A DNA stretch of 64,000 bases from NCBI RefSeq assembly GCF_000687475.1, contig NC_057316.1:3472001-3536000 (forward strand), written 5' to 3'. The position numbers and the translations under genes were made by a program. Source of the stretch: Ustilaginoidea virens. Lineage: Eukaryota > Ascomycota > Sordariomycetes > Hypocreales > Clavicipitaceae. Within the stretch, counting starts at the first letter, position 1. Each line of letters begins with the position of its first letter. The notes beneath the pieces are model-generated. The model ran no database searches and had not been told where the DNA came from. It worked only from the letters and a program-made list of their open reading frames with translations. Positions 44,376 through 56,348 of the stretch are shown piece by piece.

Positions 44376-46390
44376 TATGGGGAGGAAGAGTTGAAGAGTC
44401 GAGATCTAGGTCATGCGAGGCTGCCGGGGTGGAGGGAGTCGAGCGTCGAGTTGTCGAGGCGGCCGTTGCGATGCGGCCGTTGAATCCGCAAGCGAGCGTA
44501 CCAGTTGCACTGGGCGAGAAGGAGGGTGGTCACGAAAGCGCACACACGTCCATTGGCCGAGCTGACGAGCCGCAGAGAGGGCTGAACCCATTCACACAAA
44601 GGCGGCAGACGAGCTGATGCAGTTGCGGTTACGACGTGTGACGATGCCAGGGCGGCCAAATGCCTACCTATGTAGGTATTGAACGTTGGCAGCAGGTGGA
44701 GGTGGGGTCAATGTTGGAGCCAAGGCCACATGTACCTACCTAACTTTGGTGCCCTTGAATTGTAGTGACACTACCTTAGGTAGGTACGTACGTTGACGCT
44801 AGACTTGGCCGTCGTCGTACAAACTGGTCGGAGAGGGCGCAGGACGATCAAACGCCTGAGCCTTGGCTTGTCTGCGCCACATGGTACCTGACCACTAACT
44901 ACCTCCTAAGGTAGGTACCTACCTTACCTCCTACCTACCTTAGGTACCTAAGGTACCTACCTCCTAACAGGTATAGGTTGGTATATACCTACCTCCCAAC
45001 CTCACAAGTACGGACTGCTGGCGGCCCAGGCATCAAAATCATCAAATCATGGCTCCCAAAATCTACCGAGTCAGTACGGAGAACCAAGGTAGCCACTCCA
45101 GCATCTCCAGCATCACAAGCACCCCATGGGGTTCGGCTGATCATGTCCTATTCTGCACAATATCACGACCAAAAAAGGTCAACTTGGCAGGGGAGGGGGG
45201 GTTACAGGGGGCAATGCTTGAACACCGGCCCGCTTTTTTGCCAGTGTCTGGTTCACTTAATCGTGCGTGCTTTTTGCGGCTCTTCAGGTACATACGGTAC
45301 CTGGGCAGGTGCCTGGGCCAGATTAGGTACATACCTAGGTACCTACATGCACCCACCAAGGTACATGAGGTACCCAAGGCAAGGCCCTGTACTGCGAGGT
45401 TGAGGTTGCTGCAGGTCGCTAATGTCGAAAGGCAAAGACGACCTGACCTGACTTGGAAATGGACTGGTCACGATATACGTGCCAGTGCTGCTATCAGAAC
45501 GCCGCAGCAATTCCATTCTTGCTAGGACTACGGAAGGCTTGTTGCGCCGACGGAACGAGACATGGCGCTTCCACTTACTTTTTGCCTTTTTGTTAGCTTT
45601 GCGCTAACTGCAAGGCACATACACATACATACACATACGTACCAGACAAGACGTCGACTGGTACCTGCCTTACAGGAAGGAGTAGCTGACATCACCTTGC
45701 TTGACCTTTAATTAGGACATGGAGGTACCTAATTCACGCCTCATGCAGTCCCAGCGTGCACGCAGTCGTCGCCTATCTCAATATTTCTTTTGCAGCACAA
45801 GTGCCGCCCAGAGAGACCTGCTTCAAAGTTTGCCGTCTGGTCTCATATTTCCATCCGAGTAAAAGCCAGCCAAGTCGTTCGTCAGGGCTTTCCCTCGTCG
45901 CAAGAGTCGGACAACAAATTGACTCGACGTCGTCATCTTATACCGCGTCGACGTCGACACTATCCGGCCGTCGCGCTTCACGTTGTCCAGCTACTGCCTG
46001 ACTGGTCTGTCCGCAGTCACAGTTGACCCCTTCGCAGCAAAGCCCGCCAGCGGATGCGTGTTTTCTCCTCCTCCTTCAAACTTGAATTCCAGGGTATCAA
46101 TCAGAGAACAGACTTTACACCCTCTGCCAGATCACGTCAACTTGCCGGCCTCCTGAAATGCGTCATGCTGAAACGTAAACAACCAGTGCAGCAACAATTC
46201 GGAAAAACCTTGCGTGCAAATCCAGAGAGTATCCCTTGTCAGTGGTTTTCGTTTTCAATCCACCGTCAAATCGGCGTCAGAAGTTTTCTCGGAAAGTAGC
46301 CGGCGGCGGCGGGGGAATAGCGGCGTCATCTTTGCCTTCTTTCCCTTGCCCAGTCGCGGTGGCTAGCCACATGCATCATCAACAACAACC
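44376..46390. other. 2-kb divergent spacer dense in GGTACCTA motifs
   Basis: Between 44660 and 45380 and again near 45660 and 45725 there are many copies and partial palindromes of GGTACCTA / TAGGTACC, tightly packed at 44884-44986. No gene seen. A start followed by a short frame at 45049 (MAPKIYRV) was not accepted. Confidence 0.5.
44660..45380. repeat. Cluster of TAGGTACCTA palindromes
   Basis: Repeated overlapping TACCTAC / GGTACC / TAGGTA words, including a run at 44884-44986. They are dispersed palindromic words, not an array of one clean unit. Confidence 0.75.
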
Positions 46391-49300
46391 ATGAGCGCTC
46401 ACGTAAAAGCATTTCTCGCCGACCTAGCCAATGCCAAACAGTCTCAGTTCGACAATGTCCATCGAGTTGAGCGTGGCGATTCGGACGGCGAAGTTTCTTT
46501 CAAGTACACCAACGACTTGTTACAACATCCACTGGAGATCCAGATCTTGGCCACAGGTACGGGTCACGGCGCCAGCAAAAAAGTTGAGTTGCCCCTTTCT
46601 TGGCATTGACCGTTGCTAGATGTAACTTCGTACCCCAACGGGTCGTCTTTCCTGATATTCACCTCGTCAGAAACATGCGATGCAGAAATCCTGCATCATC
46701 TTGAACGCATATCAAAGTCTACTGCCGGCCATCGGCTGCAGCATGTCATCCAAGCCGTGTCGAGCAAACTCAACGCGAGCTTCCAGTCTGGCGAGCGCGA
46801 GGGGTCGACAAATGAAGACTTGACTGACGACGACTACGAACCCATTGATGTCGACGACGACTATTTTGGGTTTGCCGAGGTCAAGTCGTCTCCTCGTGGC
46901 TCGGCAGCAGGTTGTCGCTCCGACTTTGATGGCTTGACGAGGCTTCAAGAGGATCTAGAAGCAGCCCGGCTCGCCGGGTTCAGCGTCGGAATTTTTGACA
47001 GTGGAAATGATGCACCCGTGGATCTGGTATCCCTGTCGATGCGCATCTCCAAGTTGGCTATTTCATCAACAACTCTCCATGCGTGGGATCTTGGCACGGC
47101 AGATTACCTGGTTCTGTTGATCAGGTTTACGAAAAGATACCCTAGCTCCACGCCATTTACCGCCTTGCTAGAGGCAAAAGATTCGGTGCAGTTTCGCTTT
47201 GGAAAGTGCCAGTCGCCAAAGCCGTCAGGGGAGTGCGCCAGATTGGCTTTCAGCTCGGAAAAGCCATGGTTCTATTCAGCCGAACTTGGCCGATCACGCG
47301 GAGAGAGCCGGCTTGAAACCGCCTTCTTCCCCATTTACATGTCAAACTCGATCAATTCATTGCTGAACCAGCATTTTTTCGCAATGCTGACCCTGCGAAG
47401 AGAACAGAATTGCACATGGGATGATGCGCAAGCTCGGCTGATCCAAGAGAAGAGGCAAAGTCACGAGGCTATGATGGAGATATCATATTCTTCTCCCGTT
47501 GGAGTGGATTCGGGACCCAAAGACGACAACAAAGCCTCGGCCGATGCACCGAAATTCTTGACAGCTGATTGCGTCACGGGAGACCAAGGCAGCCTACTAA
47601 GCTTTCCTCTTGCGGCCGCCCAGTTTGCTCTCCTTCGCCTCTGCAAGTGTACCGAGTATTGTATGGTGTGTCACCAACGGCTTCAGAGTGGATTCGAAAC
47701 TCTCAAGCCCTATGTCTGCTCCCAGGAGCTCTGTCTCTACCAGTATTTGTCGCTGGGTCTGGGCCCAAACATCGAGCACGAGGTTGTAAACAGTCCATAT
47801 GTTGTTGATTTGCTAGTGAGCTTCTTCCACGCAGCATTGACGCTGGATGGGCTGCGTGAATTCCCCCGCGGGCTGTCTCTCAAGGTACCTGTCAAAGGAG
47901 ACCATGGCTCGCAGATTCAGGCTGAGATATGCTTTGAAGCCGGAAAGATTCGGGTCCCTCGGGATGCGCACTCCCGAAGCAAGGACGTCAAGTCTCCCTC
48001 TGTTCATGAGGGAGATTGGTTCCTCTTGGTGGTAAGGACCTCGAAAGGTAAGGAGCTGGATGACTTAGTCAACAAAAGTCTGCTTGCTTTGAAGCGTCAT
48101 CTCAAACCGTTTTGGCCCATTTCTTTTTCCTTCTCCCTCGCACCAACTGACATGTGGAATGATGCAGGGTCCGCAAACCATTCATGCATGGTCACAAAAA
48201 GAATCCAAGACGGCTTATATTGCTTCGAAAGCATGCATGTCGCGGTCCAGGCAGACGGCGCGCCCGCAGGGGGCGGAGAGTTGGCGGTCGTAGAAGATTG
48301 TGGTTTGAAGGAGGTCTGGAAGCCGGCAAACATATTCCCGTACGCGGTCGATCCTGACGACTTGGACCTGGAGAATCGGAAATCCACAATAAGAGATCTG
48401 GTATCCGTCATTCCCTCGGTATTGGAGCTGAGGGCTTACTTGCTGGAAGCACCGGGCCGAAAACTGTGCCATTGCAAAAGAATGAATCGGTCTGCGCTTT
48501 CGCTGTTGCGCTGGATTGTGGCTTCAAATACCTCCTACATCGTCCAAGACGGTGCCGTACCTGCGGCGGCGGCGGCGGCGGCGGCGGCGGCTGCTGCTGA
48601 GGGGAGTCCAGGCACCACGACCTCGCCTGCAAAGCAGACCGATATGGCGGCCCCCCCCAACCCCATCATCGGTTTAGACAAAGATTGGATGCAGTTTCGG
48701 TTCGCGCAGGGTTCTCCCGAGAGAGAACACAGATTCCTCGCAGCACTCGAGGGGATGCGGAACAGCAAGGGGTTTGACCAGAAATACCCAACCCTTTTTG
48801 CTTGGCATGGCAGCCCGATGCGCAACTGGCACAGCATCATTCGCACAGGTCTCGACTTCCAGTCCAAGCTGCACGGTAGATCCTTCGGGAATGGCGTTTA
48901 TCTGAGCAAGAACATGCTTGTCAGCCAGGAATACTGCGGCGCAGAGCGTGGGCGGAGCAATCCTCTGGTCAAGCCGGTCAGCGGGCTGGAAGGCGTGCCT
49001 CCGCAACGGCAACAGCGGGGTGGGGATAATCACTGGCCGGGGTCAGAACTCCGGATCGCGTCAGCAATCAGCATATGCGAGATTGTCAACAGTCCGAAGC
49101 AATTTGTGTCTGCCTCGCCCCATTACGTCGTTGACAAGACTGAATGGATCCAATGCCGGTATCTTTTGGTAAAGGTCAACCCAACCTCGAACGCTGCGCA
49201 GAGCCCACTTTTCTCATCGACTGGCCGGCCGAGTGCAGACTACATGGATCAGGACCCGAAGAACCCGATACTGGGACCGGATGGGGAACCCTTGGGCATC

Positions 49301-50266
49301 CCATTACCCGCAGGGTCGGCGACCCGATGGCGGGAGACTGATGCAAACGAAGGTGCGGGTGCACCAGCCTCTGAAGCCGCCATCGACTATGATTCGGATG
49401 GCTCTCATGTTGGTGGAGACGACCCAAGTATCCTGACGGACAGGTTCCGGGAAACCGAGATGGAGGGCAGAGGTCAGAAGCGTCAGCAGGACTGCGCATC
49501 ACCGTCGTCGCCTGCAGCCAAGACACCCGCAAATCCGCCCCAGACGAAGACCAGCCGGAGGGTGAAAGAGGTCAAGCCCGAAAGCCAACCGAAGGGACAA
49601 GAGGGCGTGGGCAAGCTCCAGGCTCGAAGCACCTTTCAGCCCGGAGCGCTAGATCACGGTTCCTTGCCCCAGCTCCCTCCCCCCAGCTGGGCCGACTCGT
49701 CAGGTGCGGCTCTACAGACTCTCAGCAGGGAAGTCAAGGAGCTGTTCAGGGCGCAGGAGAAGGAGGACATTACGCTGCTGGGGTGGTACGTAGACACGGG
49801 CAAGATTACCAACCTCTTCCAATGGATTCTGGAGCTGCACTCATTCGACCCAGAGCTACCTCTTGCCAAGGACATGGAGGCAAAGAATTGCGCAAGCATC
49901 GTGTTGGAGGTTCGTTTTGGGCGCGACTTTCCGATATCGCCCCCGTTTGTCAGGGTGATACGACCTCGGTTCCTGCCATTCCATCAGGGAGGCGGGGGAC
50001 ACGTGACGGCGGGCGGCGCCATCTGCTCAGAGATGCTGACCAGCTCGGGCTGGTCTCCCGTCATGAGCATGGAAAAGGTGTTTCTCCAGGTTCGTCTGGG
50101 CCTGAGCGACGGAGAACGACCTGCGCGCCTGGACAGGGGGCCATTGGAGAACCGCGACTACGGCATCGGGGAAGCTGTGGCGGCGTACCGGCGAGCGGCG
50201 CAAGCACATGGCTGGGGTGTGCCCGAGGACTTGAGTCGCATGCACAGCAGCTGGTCCGACATGTGA
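46391..50266 (+). CDS. PARP catalytic domain fused to a UBE2Q-like E2 domain
   Basis: Two exons, 46391-46556 and 46620-50266; one 63-bp GT-AG intron; 1270 residues. The N-terminal two-thirds has no named domain beyond a pair of cysteine-bearing stretches (LCKCTEYCMVCHQRL and CSQELCLYQYLSLGLGPNIE). From about 770 is an ADP-ribosyltransferase domain: FAWHGSPMRNWHSIIRTGLD (nicotinamide-side His at 785), FGNGVYLSKNMLVSQEYC (Tyr at 816), and SPHYVVDKTEWIQCRYLLVK where the third catalytic position near 902 is Arg, not Glu, as in PARP6/8/16-type enzymes. That predicts mono-ADP-ribosylation or loss of polymer activity. A poly-Ala run (about 704-716) lies before it. A Lys/Pro linker leads to a C-terminal ubiquitin-conjugating domain with the UBE2Q-type site GGAICSEMLTSSGWSP, catalytic Cys at 1191. 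Fungal PARP-UBC fusions are a known class, so this is not a new family, but the combination of two modification activities in one chain is notable. Confidence 0.9.
48565..48600. repeat. GCG trinucleotide run encoding poly-Ala
   Basis: Twelve to thirteen Ala codons (GCG then GCT) in the PARP-E2 gene, between the N-terminal region and the PARP domain. Confidence 0.85.
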
Positions 50267-50641
50267 GATTTGGTGACGGGACTGTGTCTTGTGCGATGGT
50301 GAGGATGATGAGGATGATTTGAAGACGGCGAGGGGGCAGAAGAAGGGGATGATGAGAGACTACGGAGTAGTCCGTACAGCATAGCATCACTGGTGCACAC
50401 GGTGACACACACAGCGACAGGGTGGCCCGCCATGAGAGCTTGAGAAGAATGACGCGCATCAGCCACGGGTTACGTACATACGTACGGGAGTAGTGTCTGA
50501 TGAGGACATTCTGATTCAATCCATCACGACTCGTGCTCAGACTCGGACCCGGACCCGGAGTCGAGAGTTGGGAGTAAATAAATTAGCAGTTTAGGGATTA
50601 TGAGGCCAACGGAGGCCAACAGGCAAGGCAAGGTGCGGGAT

Positions 50642-50698
50642 TGGAGCTGGAGCTGGAGCTGGAGCTGGAGCTGGCCGGGGGGGGGGGGGGGGGGGGGG
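50642..50698. repeat. GGAGCT hexamer array and poly-G
   Basis: Five to six GGAGCT units followed by a G run of about 22 bases. Confidence 0.85.
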
Positions 50699-51016
50699 TG
50701 TCGACGGGGATATCGAAGGCCTGTGCGGGCGGACGGGCGGACGGGCGGATGGGCGTCGTGTCGGTGCGTTCCAGTCGTTTTTTTGTGTGATTTTAGTTTG
50801 ATTGCGCTTGTACGGAGAGGAGTTATTGACGATTTGCTTATATTAACGCTTTGCATTGACGCGTTGTGCTCTGTGAAGCTGTGACGTGACGGTTTGCCTT
50901 TAATTTTCTTGACGAACTGAAGGTGTCAATCAGTGCAACCAGCTGGACGTGCGGGTAGGTGAAGCACGGCAGGCGGCAGCAAAAGATGACAAGCAGGAAG
51001 GAGCAAGAGCAAGGGG

Positions 51017-51055
<39 letters not shown>
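51017..51055. repeat. Poly-A run (about 39 bases)
   Basis: Uninterrupted A homopolymer in the PARP-E2 / secreted protein spacer. No target-site duplication or element body beside it. Confidence 0.85.
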
Positions 51056-51057
<2 letters not shown>

Positions 51058-51219
51058 AAACAAACGACGACACGACACGACACGAGAATGAGGCCAGGTT
51101 GCGTCCCCATGTCGAGGGGGCCGTGGGACGGACAAACGGGGAAACCCAGCAGCCGTGCAGAACGAGAACGGGGCATGGTTTGTTTGGCCTGGGGGGAAGT
51201 CGTCTCGTCTCGGGCAAAG

Positions 51220-51320
51220 CCACGCCTCGCCACGCCACGCAACGCCACGCAACGCCACGCAACGCCACGCAACGCCACGCCACGCAACGCCACGCCACGC
51301 CACACCACGCAACGCAACGC
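51220..51320. repeat. CACGC/AACGC pentanucleotide array
   Basis: About 20 units of a 5-bp word, alternating CACGC and AACGC. The plus and minus frames over it are artefacts. Confidence 0.9.
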
Positions 51321-51724
51321 AGCTCGCACATGTCTGATCAAACGTGGGATTTGGTCACGCCCGTTGGGGGCGGGGCCGGGACATGGGACATGGGAAATGG
51401 GCCAGCCAGGCTGGGCTAGGGATCGGTGTGGCTGGGCTAGGGATCGGTTGGCTGTGCTAGGGATCGGTGTGGCTGAGGCTGGCAGAACAACCGTTGCAAG
51501 TCCGTACCGAGTACGTACATATTGACTTGTGCTGCGTCGTCTGGGCTGGGCCCTTTCAGGCTGGGTGCTGCCAACCAACACGAGTCAAGGAAGGCCCTCA
51601 ATGTCATGACATTCATCCAGTTTGTTCTGTTCAGTCAAGCTTCCACGTCGCCAAAACGCTGCCCATGCATGATTGGGCATGTCATCCAAATCCTCTTTGC
51701 CATTCGCAGCCAACGAAAAGCCCT

Positions 51725-52537
51725 CTAAAATACAAAGCCGTACACAGACCCGGGCTTGTGGGCAAAAATCTCGACCCGGCCGGGCGGGCAGGAAAAGCAC
51801 GACCACGTCTTCCACGCCCAGCCCTTGTTGCCCGCCGTGTCGTGAAAGTGCGTGCGGCCGTATCCCCCGCCGGCCAAATTGGACGCCTGCGCCAGAATGT
51901 AGTCTCTCGTTCCCGGAGACTGAATATTGTCGCCGGCCCAATAATACCCAGAGTATCCAGCCTCAGACGACCCGGCCGGCTCATCGGCCGGCTCCTCGGC
52001 CGGCTGGTCGACGTGCACCTCGTCAACGCACGTCGGCCACTGTACCTTCCTGTTGTTCGTCCGGACAAAGTTGTACGCCATCAGCGCTCGAGCAGTGCAT
52101 ACCTGGCCCTCGCCGCAGTGTTCGGCATAAGTCCACTTGTTTCCCATGGTCCCATCGACGGGTATGGCGCAGTTGATTCTTTTCATTCTCTTATTATTGC
52201 CGGAGCATTGGCCACCGATGGAACGGGTACCAGCCCTTTTCCTGCGGCAAAAGTCGTGGTATTCCTGGAGCAGCGCATTAACCTCGTCGCTGTTTCTGCT
52301 TTCCCCAAGCACGCCGGAGCGTTTTTGAAGCGCCGCGCTTCGTAGCTTGCGCCGGCGCGTTGCTTCGGCGAGGAACTCGTCGAACGTGAGGTCGGCAACG
52401 GATCTGGCGTGGTGGCCGTCGGAAGCACCATGTCCATGTGCTGCGAGGGCATCGCGCGGAGTGACGGCCATGCGGTCCATGCGGGCCGAAAGACCGGCAG
52501 AGGCCGCAAGGGGGAAGAGGAAGAGTGACGGCAGCAT
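51725..52537 (-). CDS. Secreted cysteine-containing protein, unknown function
   Basis: Intronless, 270 residues from the ATG at 52537, chosen because a signal peptide follows at once (MLPSLFLFPLAASAGLSA). A propeptide-like region, basic and Arg-rich (EATRRRKLRSAALQKRSG), contains a possible Kex2 site (QKR). The mature part has eight cysteines (HDFC, GGQC, INC, EHC, QVC, PTC, WSC, FSC), an even number suited to disulphides, an acidic PAEEPADEPAGSS linker, and the aromatic-rich stretch SGYYWAGDNIQSPGTRDYIL ending in VYGFVF. No family is recognised. Extracellular location is well supported; a role as an effector is possible but not shown. Confidence 0.75.
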   Translation of the reverse strand: MLPSLFLFPLAASAGLSARMDRMAVTPRDALAAHGHGASDGHHARSVADLTFDEFLAEATRRRKLRSAALQKRSGVLGESRNSDEVNALLQEYHDFCRRKRAGTRSIGGQCSGNNKRMKRINCAIPVDGTMGNKWTYAEHCGEGQVCTARALMAYNFVRTNNRKVQWPTCVDEVHVDQPAEEPADEPAGSSEAGYSGYYWAGDNIQSPGTRDYILAQASNLAGGGYGRTHFHDTAGNKGWAWKTWSCFSCPPGRVEIFAHKPGSVYGFVF

Positions 52538-54317
52538 CGCGGCTTGCAGAGATGATGGATGTGGGGGGTGAGGGGGGGGGGGGGGGGGGGGGCAGCATAA
52601 GAAGCCGGCTCGATGCATGACACAGTACTCCGTAAGCGGTAGGGTAACCACGGAGGACCTTTTTATATGTAGATGGCTGCATTTCGAATCCGCGATGCCC
52701 AAAAATTCCCACACAACCGGTCCAGTATATCTGAGTTTGAAGACATGAGTCGAGTACAGTCAGGCAGAGCTGAGCTCATGTACGGCAGAGCCATTGTGCC
52801 GACCCTCCTAGTATGGATTAAAAAGTCAAATAGAACGACGAGGAGCCAGTCGGTTTGATCAAAGGTGGCCCAAGGCCGCAGGCCGCAAGAAGCTACCCAC
52901 AATTCAAAGTTGAGTCCTGGACTCCGTACGAGAGTACTCGTCTCGAGCTGCCTGCCCATTTCCATTGAACCGAAGCCATCGAGCGAGCACATGGCATGCA
53001 AACCAAACCGGCTTGACACGCGTCGGTCCTGCCGGCAGCAAACCCGCCGGAAACCCTTTGCCAGAAACATCCCCCGGGGCCCCAAAGGTTTGAAGAAAAC
53101 CGCCTCGGCTAGCTCTCGACCCCCGATCCCGTCTCGGAGGTGCAGTGCAGCTCGTTGTCTTGGGCATCTTTTTTCTTCCTCGTTGCGGCCATGTTCTGGT
53201 GCTGGCGCTGGGTGGTCCGGTCCATCACACCGGCCCCCTGCCGCGCCAGCCTCGCCGCCGTCCCGTCCGGGCAATCCAGGCACCCGCTGTGCCGCCACCT
53301 GCACGTAGCTCGGTTGCTCACGCTTGAGACACCCGTCGAGTCCGTGACGGCTAGCCGAGATGAACAAGCATGCAAGTGCCCAGTGCCCAGTGCCCAACCA
53401 GACAGGACGCCATGAGTCGGGGACTTGGGCCAAATCCCCGCCCCCAAAAACCCCTGGTCGCGTCGCGCACGGGGAAACTGGCATGTCTTGCCGGCCGGGC
53501 CATCAAAGCCGGTTCCTGGGTTTGTCAAACGTCTTGTCTTTTTGTGTGTGTCTGTGTCTTGGGGGGCTCATGCTTGGAGCGGTCAGCTTTTTCTTTTCAC
53601 CGAGTTTGCCATGGCCCCCATCTATCGGCAACCATCACAAGTGTTCACTTCACACCCAGTTCGGCAGCAGCGCTCTTCTCGCACACCTTTTTTTTTTTTT
53701 TTTGGCCGGCCGGGGATGTGCGTTGTTTCAAGATGGAAAATGGTTCAGTGTCTCAGCGTCCCAGCGTCCCAGCGTCCAGCATCGACCTTGGACGTCATAG
53801 CCTTTGGGGGCAGTGCCATCACTCATGACGCATGACGCATGAGTTCAAGTCTTTGCGGAGGAACGGGGTGAATAAAAACCCCATTCTTTTGCTGCATGGC
53901 GAGGTAGGGTTTGAACCGTTGACGTCGTGCTGCGTCGGCTATTGCTGCATTCGACGCAAACACCGAAGAGGTGAGTGACGAACCGAACCGTTTTCCCGTG
54001 CTCGCCCTGTACGGAAATCGGATGCGCCCAAGATGGCAGTGCGGCATTGCGGCATTGCGCCGAGTTGAAGATACCACCGTCATTCGCTTGTCGGGAAAGA
54101 GGCATGTTTCTCATGTTTCTCCTGCAGCGCGAGAGATGGACGGCGGATGCATGCAGGCAGCTACGGTGATGAATCAAGGAAGCGTGCCTTTGCAGTTGCG
54201 GAGGGGGTTTTTTTTTCTTTTTTTTTCGGGACTTTTTCTCTCGATTTTGTTTTTCGTCGGTTTCCTTTTCTTCCCCCCCCCCTCTTTCTTTTCCCCCTAC
54301 TTTCCCCCGTTTCTTGT

Positions 54318-54361
<44 letters not shown>

Positions 54362-54822
54362 TTTTTTTTTTTCCCCTTTTCCCCTCATCTTCTTCCTCTT
54401 TGAAGCCTCCGCTGTCGGTGTCGGTGTAGGGCTGCATTGCATAATGTTCCCAAGTGCCAAAAGGCATCAACGAGACGGCTCCATAGTCAGTAAGGCGACG
54501 TAGGGCTTCTGGTGCGCGTCATGAAACCACACGCCCCCACGCCCCCACACGCCCCCTCCATGTTTGCTTGGTGGGCGTGCGCAGAGGAGGCAAAGGCGGT
54601 GCAGCGCGGCAGTTCTTCCTGATTCGTCAAGAACCCGTGTCGGTGAAAAAAGCTTAATCAAAATATGCTGTGTCAAGCAATCATCAGACTCTCCAGAGGG
54701 CCGTTGACACCAGAATAGACTTGCAGACTCGACTTGTCACCGGCTGGCTGCCACCGGAAACCCAACCGTTTGACCTGGAGCCGCCATGAGACAGCAGGGA
54801 GCCCAAGCAGCCGCGACTGCGA

Positions 54823-54868
54823 CTGCGACTGCGACTGCGACTGCGACTGCGACTGCGACTACGACTGC
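54823..54868. repeat. GCGACT hexanucleotide array
   Basis: About seven copies of GCGACT, followed 30 bp later by AACGCC units and then a GCGAT array (54921-54951). Confidence 0.85.
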
Positions 54869-54920
54869 AGCGCCAACGCCAACGCCAACGGAGTGTTGAG
54901 CTGTCGCCTTTGTCTTGTTG

Positions 54921-54951
54921 CGATGCGATGCGATGCGATGCGATGCGATGC
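54921..54951. repeat. GCGAT pentanucleotide array
   Basis: Six copies of GCGAT. Confidence 0.85.
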
Positions 54952-56298
54952 GCTGCGCCCAAAGCTTGTATCCCCCCCGGTCTGCAATGAATGTTGAGCA
55001 ATCCTATAATCTATTTAGTCCGTATTCACGTTTGTGCGCAAAGATGCCTCGCCTCGCCTTGTCGGGCGAGCACCGAGCAGCGACTGCTGTCAAACCCGCA
55101 AACGAAGCAGAAGAGAAAAACAAAACAAAACCCCAAGGAAACGCCACCCACCACGCCAAGGGTCAGCCTAAATGAGCGGCATGGCATTCGCCCCCTCGTT
55201 CCTTCATTCTGCCCTGCCGTTGGCTAACATTGCCCGCCCGGTATTGTTGCTGAGCCAGTCGCGAGGAAGCCCCCCCTACAACCTCCCAACCCCGTCGGCC
55301 CCGTCCCTTTATTGGCTGGTATTGTCGCCATTAGACAGCGCTCAGCGCGCGCAGGCACTCCAAGATCACGTTGTATGGATATCCATATGGACTACAACGT
55401 GCAACGTGCAACGTAGGACCAAGGACAGGTGAGAGCCCCAAGCCGCCCGAGTGCGGATGCAAATGCTTTTGAAAAACTGCCATTGGACTGGGGTCGTTTG
55501 CGCAATGGTAAGCCTGTAAGGAAGTTCATGTCTGCTCTGTACCATGTGTTATTTATGAGGCCCCGAAAGGTGAGTCAGGCGGCCTGCATGCACCTCCGAG
55601 ATGTCATGCTTTGGAAAGGATGTGTGTTGCTGGCTCATTGGCGTCTTGGTTGGGCCAGTCGTGCCTCTGCCCTTGACAAGGACGACTTGGGTCCTTTGGG
55701 TGCACCAACTGGTGGCGGTAAATTTTGGCCCGTTTGGTGATGAATGTGGTGATGAAAGTCTGGCGACGCGCAACAGCTTCAGGTTACCTCTTGTCTTTTT
55801 CCCCACCATCAGCCGGCCAAAACAAAACAAAGAAATTTTTTTTGACCGAGACCAGGATACAATTTGTTTTTGGTCATCCAAGTCCCCCCCTTCCCCCCCC
55901 CCCGTCTTCAATCTATAACGCTCATAGAATACTCCAGGGTCCGTAGACTCTGTATCGTCGGGGAAATGACATGTGGGGTACGGAGCCCGTGGTTGTTCCA
56001 AGTCTCTGGGCCTTTGTTTCCTTTTCATTTCTTGCTCCTCAGCAGTCGTCTCCGTAGTTGTTCTAGGTCAATCGAAGCAGGCAAGAGCTGCATCCAGAGT
56101 CCGGCGCTTCGTTCCGTGTCTCTGATAATCCCGGTCTGGGGCTCGTCCGGAAGCCAGGGGGGCGGTGTGCCGAGATGGCCAGGACTCGGGCCGTTGGTGA
56201 ACTAGTAGATTGTGATGAGATTAGAGATTGGGGGGCAATAGCAGACCGCTGCATTCATCAGTAGCCCAAAGCAAAAAGCAAACAAACCCCCCAGCAAG

Positions 56299-56348
56299 CC
56301 AGCCCAGCCCAGCCCAGCCCAGCCCAGCCCAGCCCAGCCCAGCCCATC
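56299..56348. repeat. AGCCC pentanucleotide array
   Basis: About ten copies of AGCCC in tandem, then degenerate copies (ATCCC, ATCCT). Confidence 0.88.

Larger units (their letters stand above)
50267..51724. other. Spacer between PARP-E2 and secreted protein genes
   Basis: Tail-to-tail region. Contains a CTACGGAGTAG palindrome near 50362, GGAGCT units (50642-50674) running into a G run (to about 50698), a 39-base A run (51017-51055), an AACGCCACGC array (51220-51320) and GGCTAGGGATCGGT repeats (51411-51475). No gene seen. Confidence 0.5.

Noticed and set aside
45049..45525. Frame starting MAPKIYRVSTENQG
   Set aside because: The opening looks protein-like but the remainder runs through GGTACCTA repeats, with no known domain.
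51017..51055. Poly-A tract as a retroposon tail
   Set aside because: No element body, reverse transcriptase fragment or target-site duplication beside it.
50838..51581. 247-codon minus frame and opposite plus frames
   Set aside because: Products of the CACGC array and the poly-A run.
53880..53970. Minus-strand GGTTCAAACCC resembling a tRNA T arm
   Set aside because: Flanking bases do not form a T stem or acceptor stem, and the upstream spacing does not fit a tRNA.
55490..55520. TTGCGCAATGG resembling a tRNA A box
   Set aside because: No B box at the expected distance.
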